A stretch of DNA of 10,909 nucleotides from JACDDK01 sp038198445 (GTDB taxonomy: Bacteria > Actinomycetota > Rubrobacteria > Rubrobacterales > Rubrobacteraceae), in contig JBBPZZ010000055.1 in assembly GCA_038198445.1 (NCBI GenBank), forward strand, positions 1-10,909, given 5' to 3'. Below, in pieces: positions 6,863 through 10,909 of the stretch. A program made the translations under genes and the position numbers. The notes below the pieces were generated by a model, which saw only the letters and a program-made list of their open reading frames with translations, ran no database searches and was not told the origin of the DNA. The stretch's first letter is position 1, and each line of letters begins with the position of its first letter.

Positions 6863-7059
6863 GAGGCGTCTCCTTTCTCGACGATCCTGTCGATGGTCCT
6901 TTCGACGGTCTGCTCGACGATCGCCTCTACCGCCTGCTGTAAAGCCGGCCCCATGGCCGCCGTTTCCGCAGCCGCCTCCACGGTGACCGCCTGCGCGGCC
7001 GCACCGCTGCCGTTATGCGAAGTATTCCGTTCGGGGCGGTAGGGAGCACCCTGCGCGCG
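6859..7059 (-). CDS. Displaced C-terminal extension of the ABC ATPase, or a tiny separate ORF
   Basis: Between the ATPase stop (7013-7015) and the permease start lies a stretch that reads as coding on the minus strand in the frame one base ahead of the ATPase frame. From about 7059 it gives RAQGAPYRPERNTSHNGSG, then a long amphipathic helix with the segments AAAQAVTVEAAAETAAM, ALQQAVEAIVEQTVERTI and DRIVEKGDAS. It ends in TGA overlapping the permease GTG. GC-rich third positions, heptad-like spacing and the GTGA overlap all argue that it is translated. The only in-frame start candidates are a GTG at 6981 (40 residues) and a later ATG, neither with a Shine-Dalgarno sequence. I therefore infer it is the original C-terminus of the ATPase, cut off by a small indel in the GCGCGCG run at 7053-7059. 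Restored, the ATPase would be about 400 residues. Confidence 0.6.
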   Translation of the reverse strand, partial: RAQGAPYRPERNTSHNGSGAAAQAVTVEAAAETAAMGPALQQAVEAIVEQTVERTIDRIVEKGDAS

Positions 7060-8062
7060 TTATCTTGGTCGCCTCGCTGCTATTCTTTGAGGCGCCCCGG
7101 ACACTACTACTGGCGCTGTTCCGTGTGCTCGCTCCTTCTTCACCATCCGCATCCCCGCCGTGCGTGCCTCCGCCATCGTAGTAGGCGAGGAAGATCTCTT
7201 CGAGGCTCGGCCGTTCGTACATCATATCCACGAGCTCGTGACGGGCGGCGAGCTTTATCATCTGGTCCAGGTCCCCGTGCAAATCGAAGGAGAGCTCCGC
7301 GCCATCCTCGCTGAACTTGTCCACGCCTTCGAGGTTTTCGAAGCGCTCCACCTCCTCGGCGCCAAGAGGATCACCGAAGACGAGCTTTACGTGCCGGAAG
7401 GATTTGTTTATGAGGTTATCCGTGGTCTCCACGGCGCTCAGCCTGCCCTCGCGGATGATCCCGACCCGGTCGCAGATCCGCTCTACCTCGTTCAGGGTGT
7501 GCGAGGAGAAGAAGACGGTTCTTCCTTCGGCCTTGACCTCCCCGATGATCTTCAAGAACTCTTCCTGCACGAGCGGGTCTAACCCGCCGGTCGGCTCGTC
7601 CAGGATCAAGAGCGGCGGCTTATGAAACATTGCCTGCACGAGCCCGATCTTCTGCTTGTTGCCTCTGGACAGGCGCCGCATGGGACGCGTCAGGTCAGCG
7701 TCAATGCGGTCGGCTATCTCGTAGGCGTAATCTAGGCTCCTTGTCCCCCGAAGCCGGGCGAAGAACTTCAAGAGTTGCTCGCCGGTCATCCTGTCCTCCA
7801 GCGCGAACTCGCCGGGCAGGTTGCCGACCATCGAGCGGATGGCGACGCTGTCTTTCTCTATGTCCATGCCGAGGACCTCCGCGCTCCCGTCGGTGGGCTT
7901 CATGAAGCCCAGGAGCGTGCGGATGGTGGTCGTTTTGCCGGCGCCGTTCGGACCGAGAAATCCGAAGACCTCTCCTTCGTTTACGGTAAGGTCCACGTCC
8001 TTGATGCCCCGGTCTTTGCCGTAGGTCTTGGTTAGCCCATCGGTCTCGATCACCGCGCCCAT
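7013..8062 (-). CDS. ABC transporter ATP-binding protein (ABC-2 exporter)
   Basis: This is the nucleotide-binding subunit that powers the two downstream permeases. Counted from the ATG at 8062: Walker A GPNGAGKTT at 37-45, signature LSRGNKQKI at 131-139, Walker B LLILDEPTGGLDP at 151-163, and H-loop SSHTL with H188. The region after Walker A reads VGNLPGEF, with no glutamine at the usual Q-loop place, a variant seen in exporter ATPases of this type. Residues 225-295 form the alpha/beta C-terminal domain usual in ABC-2 exporters. Start choice: AAGGAGG at 8067-8073 sits just before this ATG, whereas a start 30 bases earlier lacks one. The start overlaps the regulator gene by 13 bases. The last residues (about 300-349) are Ser/Gly-rich and end in GCSLPPRTEYFA, probably frameshifted text, with the real tail in the frame at 6859-7059. 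Confidence 0.9.
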   Translation of the reverse strand: MGAVIETDGLTKTYGKDRGIKDVDLTVNEGEVFGFLGPNGAGKTTTIRTLLGFMKPTDGSAEVLGMDIEKDSVAIRSMVGNLPGEFALEDRMTGEQLLKFFARLRGTRSLDYAYEIADRIDADLTRPMRRLSRGNKQKIGLVQAMFHKPPLLILDEPTGGLDPLVQEEFLKIIGEVKAEGRTVFFSSHTLNEVERICDRVGIIREGRLSAVETTDNLINKSFRHVKLVFGDPLGAEEVERFENLEGVDKFSEDGAELSFDLHGDLDQMIKLAARHELVDMMYERPSLEEIFLAYYDGGGTHGGDADGEEGASTRNSASSSVRGASKNSSEATKITRAGCSLPPRTEYFA

Positions 8063-8526
8063 GCGGCCTCCTTTTTCTTGTCTTCCTCCCACCGATCCAG
8101 CAGGGCGGGCAACTCCTTCTCCCAGTAAGCGTAGAACTCGCGCATCTCTTCCAGGTTACGCCGGGCTTCGGGGCTATCGGAGTTCGCAATATCCAGCCCT
8201 CTCTCGGCCATCTGTCGGAACCGGGCGAGGCTCTCCAACTCGTGGCGCATGAACTCGTCCCAGGCGCCGGGTTTGACCCGGAAGTAATCCCGCCGCTCGC
8301 CGCGTTTGGTAAGCCGCTGCACAAGTCCCATCTGGATGAGGGATCGGGTCGAGGAACTGATCGAGCCTCGACTCGCATGAAGAGCCCCCGCCAACTCCTC
8401 GGCGGATAGCTCGGGGGGATCAGAGATCAAAAGCGCCCCCAAAACCCGCCCAACCATCCTGGGCAACCCGAACCCCTCGAATACGAGCCCGAAGTCCTCA
8501 ACGTAACTCGCCCTATCCTCATCCAT
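8050..8526 (-). CDS. GbsR/MarR-family transcriptional regulator
   Basis: This 158-residue protein has a winged helix-turn-helix domain at about residues 20-86: FGLPRMVGRVLGALL as first helices, SAEELAGALHASRGSISSST as the helix-turn-helix, and LTKRGERRDYFRV as the wing. The C-terminal helices (90-150) are rich in Glu, Arg and Trp and suit dimerisation. The GLPRMVGRVLGALL start is characteristic of GbsR-type MarR relatives, which often precede ABC-2 exporter genes and repress them. Here it is the first gene of the operon and overlaps the ATPase start by 13 bases, so the two are likely translationally coupled. GGAGGT lies 5 bases before the ATG. An AT-rich promoter with an overlapping palindrome lies immediately upstream, consistent with autorepression. 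The inducing ligand is unknown. Confidence 0.88.
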   Translation of the reverse strand: MDEDRASYVEDFGLVFEGFGLPRMVGRVLGALLISDPPELSAEELAGALHASRGSISSSTRSLIQMGLVQRLTKRGERRDYFRVKPGAWDEFMRHELESLARFRQMAERGLDIANSDSPEARRNLEEMREFYAYWEKELPALLDRWEEDKKKEAAWAR

Positions 8527-8550
8527 ACACTACCTCCATGCTCTCATATT

Positions 8551-8580
8551 CTGTACTGACTATTACAATAATACATACAG
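8551..8580. promoter_or_regulatory. Imperfect palindrome over the -10 region, candidate operator
   Basis: CTGTA (8551-8555) and TACAG (8576-8580) are the outer arms of a 30-bp imperfect palindrome centred at about 8565. By eye 10 of 15 positions match between the halves. It covers the predicted -10 box, so a dimeric regulator bound here would block transcription. Extra inverted pairs overlap it (GACTA at 8558-8562 with TAGTC at 8587-8591, and TACTG at 8554-8558 with CAGTA at 8578-8582), so the exact site is uncertain. The adjacent GbsR/MarR protein is the natural candidate to bind. Confidence 0.45.
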
Positions 8581-8593
8581 TAAATTTAGTCAA
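8565..8593 (-). promoter_or_regulatory. Sigma-70-type promoter of the exporter operon
   Basis: On the minus strand TTGACT (8588-8593) and TATTGT (8565-8570) are separated by exactly 17 bases, close to the -35/-10 consensus. The -10 box is about 40 bases upstream of the regulator ATG. The segment from 8541 to 8615 is strikingly AT-rich compared with the GC-rich surroundings. No transcription start has been seen; this is a sequence match only. Confidence 0.6.
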
Positions 8594-8661
8594 TATTGAA
8601 ATCTTGAAATGTGTGACATTTTCAGGGGCTGGCCCGGTTGATCGGTATCAGTGGAGGAACA

Positions 8662-9279
8662 TTAGCCGCCGAAGAGGCGTGAGAAAAAGCCGCGGTTCTT
8701 GAGGGCTTTGAGTTCGGCTTCGAGGCGGATGCGGTTTTCGACTAGGGTGGATTTCTCTTCGACCAGTTCGAGGCGCTGCTCCATAAGGCGTTCGCGCTCG
8801 GTTTCGAGCTTGGCCTTCTCCTCTTCCAGGGTGGAGATGGTTTTTTCTTGAAGCTCGCGCTGGAACTCTATAAGGTTGAGGCGTTCGATCTCGGACCACA
8901 GGCGGTCTATCTCGACGCGGGCGGCGTCGCGCTCGACGCGGATGTCTTCCATCTGGCGGTTGCGTTCTTCGAGGCGGGTCTTGTAGTCCTGGCCCTGCTG
9001 CAAAAGCCGTTCGTAGTGCTCGAAAGGTACAGCCGGGAGGCGCGAACGGGATTCGCTCTCGTCCCCCATCACCTCCCCCTCGAAGATCTCTCCCTCGGCA
9101 TTCTCGACTTCGAGCTCGCGGGCGAGCTTCTGCACGTCCCGCAGGTTCAGGCTGTAGCCGCCGGCTTCGCGCTCGGCGGTGAGTCTTCCATCCTCCGCAT
9201 AGCGCCGAACCGCTTCCGGCGCCATGCCTAGAATAGCAGCAGCCCCGTTAAGCCCGATCCGCTCCTCGCTGGCATCCAT
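8662..9279 (-). CDS. MerR-like helix-turn-helix protein with long coiled coil
   Basis: This 205-residue protein has three parts. Residues 8-55 resemble a MerR/excisionase-type helix-turn-helix (LNGAAAILGMAPEAVRRYAE, then DGRLTAEREAGGYSLNLRDV). Residues 60-85 are an acidic linker. Residues 86-194 are an almost unbroken, highly charged coiled coil (for example LEEEKAKLETERERL, LVEEKSTLVENRIRLEAEL). The end is a short hydrophobic-basic tail, GFFSRLFGG, which could insert into a membrane or bind a partner. DNA-binding head, coiled coil and tail recall RacA-type chromosome-anchoring proteins and some plasmid KfrA-like proteins. This is an architectural comparison, not a demonstrated homology. The ribosome binding site before the ATG is weak. 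It is transcribed in the same direction as the exporter operon but separated from it by 135 bases containing the operon promoter. Confidence 0.8.
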   Translation of the reverse strand: MDASEERIGLNGAAAILGMAPEAVRRYAEDGRLTAEREAGGYSLNLRDVQKLARELEVENAEGEIFEGEVMGDESESRSRLPAVPFEHYERLLQQGQDYKTRLEERNRQMEDIRVERDAARVEIDRLWSEIERLNLIEFQRELQEKTISTLEEEKAKLETERERLMEQRLELVEEKSTLVENRIRLEAELKALKNRGFFSRLFGG

Positions 9280-9355
9280 GCCCGCATTCTACTTGAGCTT
9301 TCAGCTATCATCCATCGAAAGACACTTTACTATTTCCAATAGCCGCCAAAAGGTC

Positions 9356-9841
9356 TTACGCCTTGACGACCTCCCCGCCCTTCACTTTGACGGGTATATT
9401 CGGCAATGGACTCGGCGCGGGACCGGCAACGACCTTCGCGCCGTTCGCCGGATCGTATACAGATCCGTGGCACGGACACGCGAGTTTGCCGTCCTTGTAA
9501 GCGACCGTGCAGCCCTGGTGCGTGCAGACCGCCGAGTAGGCCACGAAATCTCCGCTATCGAGATGAACCAGCACCGCCGGCTGACCAGAGTCCTTGAACT
9601 TCACGGCGCTCCCGGAAGCGACCTCGGACTCTTTGGCTATGGCGCCTCCACCGGAGGCCTGCTTCTTACCATCCGACGACTTCGCCGCCGAAGTCCCTCC
9701 GCCGGACTTGTTGCCGCCTCCGCCTGAACCGCTGCCGCTAGAAGATCCACCGCAGGCGGCGAGGATCGAGACGCTGGCGGCGCTCACGCCCAGCGCCGCC
9801 CCAACGCGGACGAACTGCTTTCGCGAAAACTTCTCCTCCAA
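9356..9841 (-). CDS. Rieske [2Fe-2S] lipoprotein
   Basis: This is a small exported iron-sulfur protein of 161 residues, predicted to carry electrons outside the membrane. The signal region has a Tat-like SRKQFV at 6-11, a hydrophobic core and a lipobox ILAAC with C30 as the lipid-modified cysteine. Residues 31-66 are a flexible Gly/Ser/Lys linker. The Rieske domain follows: C106-T-H108 and C122-P-C124-H125 ligate the cluster (C106, H108, C122, H125), while C111 and C124 can form the disulfide typical of high-potential bc1-type Rieske proteins. No cytochrome b or c1 gene is nearby, so its partner is unknown. The start is TTG at 9841, supported by AAGGAG (9848-9853) six bases upstream. The gene lies 81 bases downstream of the aquaporin gene on the same strand. 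Confidence 0.9.
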   Translation of the reverse strand: MEEKFSRKQFVRVGAALGVSAASVSILAACGGSSSGSGSGGGGNKSGGGTSAAKSSDGKKQASGGGAIAKESEVASGSAVKFKDSGQPAVLVHLDSGDFVAYSAVCTHQGCTVAYKDGKLACPCHGSVYDPANGAKVVAGPAPSPLPNIPVKVKGGEVVKA

Positions 9842-9847
9842 AACGAT

Positions 9848-9853
9848 CTCCTT
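9848..9853 (-). promoter_or_regulatory. Ribosome binding site deciding a TTG start
   Basis: AAGGAG on the minus strand, with a 6-base spacer to the TTG at 9841-9839. No ATG is available at the proper distance, and the Tat-like and lipobox signal is complete from this TTG. Confidence 0.7.
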
Positions 9854-9922
9854 ATGCCGGAGTTGATTTCCTGACTACGAAGACTATATACGGACGAGAG
9901 CGAGGTCTGGTTCTTTCAGAGG

Positions 9923-10615
9923 CTACTCCGGCGCGTCAGCCTCGGAGAGGAAGCGGTCGTAGAGCACGGCGGCCAGTATTCCCCCGGCTATCGGGGCGAG
10001 TATGTAGATGATGGCCGTGTCGAAACGGTTCGCCGCGACTATTATCGGCCCCAGGGCGCGGGCCGGGTTCACCGAACCTCCCGTTACCGGCCCGCCGATA
10101 AAGACGCCCACGGCGAGCGCGAACCCGACCGCTATCGGGGCCACAGCGCCGGGGACCCGATCGTCGGTAGCCACCGAGATGACGACGAACACGAGTACGA
10201 AAGTGATCAAAGCCTCCACCAGGAAACCTTGCAAGACTCCCACACCGTCCCCCAGCGTGGGCGCCGCGAGGAAAGCCTCGCTCCGCGCGGGTCCGCCCAG
10301 GGTGATCCAGGTGGCGATGGCGCCGAGTATGGCCCCCACCAACTGGGCTATCAGGTAGGCTGGTACATAGGTCCATGGAAACTTCTTCGTGGCGGCCAGA
10401 CTAAGGGTCACGGCCGGGTTGAAGTGCGCCCCCGAAACGTGGCCCAACGCCGCCACCAGAGCCACAAGAGCGAGCCCGAACGCCAGCGCCACGGAGAGGG
10501 AATCGTAGGACGGGCCAACTATCGGACGCTCTAGACTCGCGGCGACCGCCACGGAGGTACCGGCATACACCAGGATAAACGTGCCGATGATCTCCGCGAC
10601 CGACGCCCGCGTCAT
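9923..10615 (-). CDS. Aquaporin / MIP-family channel
   Basis: This 230-residue membrane channel of normal family length has six predicted helices and both half-helix signatures: HFNPAVT (NPA at 66-68) and SVNPARALGP (NPA at 183-185). It should pass water or small uncharged solutes. By comparison with E. coli AqpZ (F43, H174, T183, R189), I read the selectivity-filter positions as F46, V171, G180 and R186. The His typical of water-selective channels is replaced by Val and the Thr by Gly. The GGPVTGGSVNPARALGP stretch resembles plant NIP and bacterial AqpN-type channels, which can carry metalloids or larger neutral solutes. The ribosome binding site is weak (GGTAGGCG before the ATG). The transposase gene starts 75 bases away and is divergent, so the channel's promoter may overlap the element's end. 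Confidence 0.92.
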   Translation of the reverse strand: MTRASVAEIIGTFILVYAGTSVAVAASLERPIVGPSYDSLSVALAFGLALVALVAALGHVSGAHFNPAVTLSLAATKKFPWTYVPAYLIAQLVGAILGAIATWITLGGPARSEAFLAAPTLGDGVGVLQGFLVEALITFVLVFVVISVATDDRVPGAVAPIAVGFALAVGVFIGGPVTGGSVNPARALGPIIVAANRFDTAIIYILAPIAGGILAAVLYDRFLSEADAPE

Positions 10616-10623
10616 GTTGTCGC

Positions 10624-10633
10624 CTACCGGTAG
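10624..10633. repeat. 10-bp perfect palindrome between aquaporin and transposase genes
   Basis: CTACCGGTAG is a perfect palindrome 8 bases before the aquaporin ATG, overlapping its weak ribosome binding region. A GTAGG at 10643-10647 also mirrors the CCTAC at 10623-10627. It could belong to the transposon end, be an operator, or be chance. The far end of the element is outside the window, so terminal repeats cannot be compared. Confidence 0.35.
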
Positions 10634-10690
10634 TTTGTTGAAGTAGGTAAAGAACCATGCTCAAATGGCGGCGCGCAAGGAGGTGCCGTC

Positions 10691-10909
10691 ATGACCAGAC
10701 GACTGCCCGTGGCCCCCTCCCCCGGTCCGCTTGAGGAGTACGCCGCTCGCTTCGACGATCTCTTTCGTCGTGCTCGCGCTCAACGCGAAGGATTTCGCCG
10801 CTACCTGGAGGGGATCTTGCTCCCGGCCGAACGCAACAAGACCCTTACTGCCCTGGCGAACACCGAGCCCGTGGCCGGAGCGCAGCGAAAGGAAGCCCAG
10901 AGCCTGCAG
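10691..10909 (+). CDS. IS701-family-like transposase, N-terminal part (cut by window edge)
   Basis: An open frame of 73 codons begins at ATG 10691 and runs off the right edge. It reads LPVAPSPGPLEEYAARFDDL, then QREGFRRYLEGILLPAERNK and TLTALANTEPVAGAQ. This segment is the recognisable start of IS701-like DDE transposases (DDE_5 superfamily), which move insertion sequences by cut and paste. A strong ribosome binding site AAGGAGGT (10677-10684) lies six bases upstream. The catalytic DDE residues, the end of the gene and the right terminal repeat are outside the window, so whether the element is intact cannot be judged. It is the only plus-strand gene here, and the left end of the element must lie between about 10616 and 10690. 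Confidence 0.8.
   Translation, partial: MTRRLPVAPSPGPLEEYAARFDDLFRRARAQREGFRRYLEGILLPAERNKTLTALANTEPVAGAQRKEAQSLQ

Noticed and set aside
6859..6981. Separate 40-residue gene starting at GTG 6981
   Set aside because: No Shine-Dalgarno sequence precedes the GTG, and the coding character extends upstream of it toward the ATPase frame. Kept as the displaced ATPase tail.
8063..8092. ABC ATPase starting 10 residues earlier
   Set aside because: The added residues lie within the regulator gene and lack a ribosome binding site, while AAGGAGG directly precedes the ATG at 8062.
1..10909. CRISPR array, tRNA, rRNA or defence-island genes
   Set aside because: No spaced direct repeats, cloverleaf or conserved rRNA sequence was seen, and no recognisable nuclease, toxin or restriction gene is present apart from the transposase.

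Overview
The window looks like chromosomal DNA of a high-GC actinomycete. The gene types and layout suggest the Rubrobacter lineage, but that placement is inference from protein character, not a database match. Nine minus-strand coding features, two of them displaced fragments of broken reading frames, are followed by one plus-strand transposase that runs off the right edge. No gene-free stretch exceeds about 300 bases, and I see no rRNA, tRNA, CRISPR array or origin.

Layout from left to right. 1-170 is non-coding, with a minus-strand hairpin terminator at 86-119 and a second small hairpin at 135-151. 171-3547 encodes one large secreted multidomain surface protein (signal peptide, DUF11, cadherin/Ig-like repeats, Pro-Lys linker, His-rich tail). 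It is broken by an apparent 1-base deletion near 1391. 3548-3754 is intergenic and carries a near-perfect palindrome at 3671-3690. 3755-8526 is a minus-strand operon transcribed right to left: a GbsR/MarR-type regulator, an ABC ATPase, two paralogous 288-residue ABC-2 permeases, and a DUF815 AAA+ ATPase. Gaps are short or genes overlap: 13 bases between regulator and ATPase, and a GTGA overlap into the first permease. The regulator is preceded by an AT-rich promoter overlapped by an imperfect palindrome, as expected for autoregulation. The ATPase appears frameshifted near its 3' end: about 50 codons of convincing coding sequence continue in another frame up to the permease start.

8662-9279 encodes a MerR-like helix-turn-helix protein with a long coiled coil and a short amphipathic tail, an architecture like RacA. 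9356-9841 encodes a Rieske [2Fe-2S] lipoprotein starting at TTG. 9923-10615 encodes an aquaporin-family channel with an unusual predicted selectivity filter. From 10691 onward lies the N-terminal part of an IS701-like transposase on the plus strand, divergent from the aquaporin gene.

As a system, the regulator, ATPase and two permeases form a self-contained regulated exporter, probably a heterodimeric-permease efflux pump of unknown substrate. The DUF815 ATPase at the operon end is the least explained component. The two apparent frameshifts, both small indels in repetitive GC-rich DNA, need raw-read confirmation before being treated as biology.
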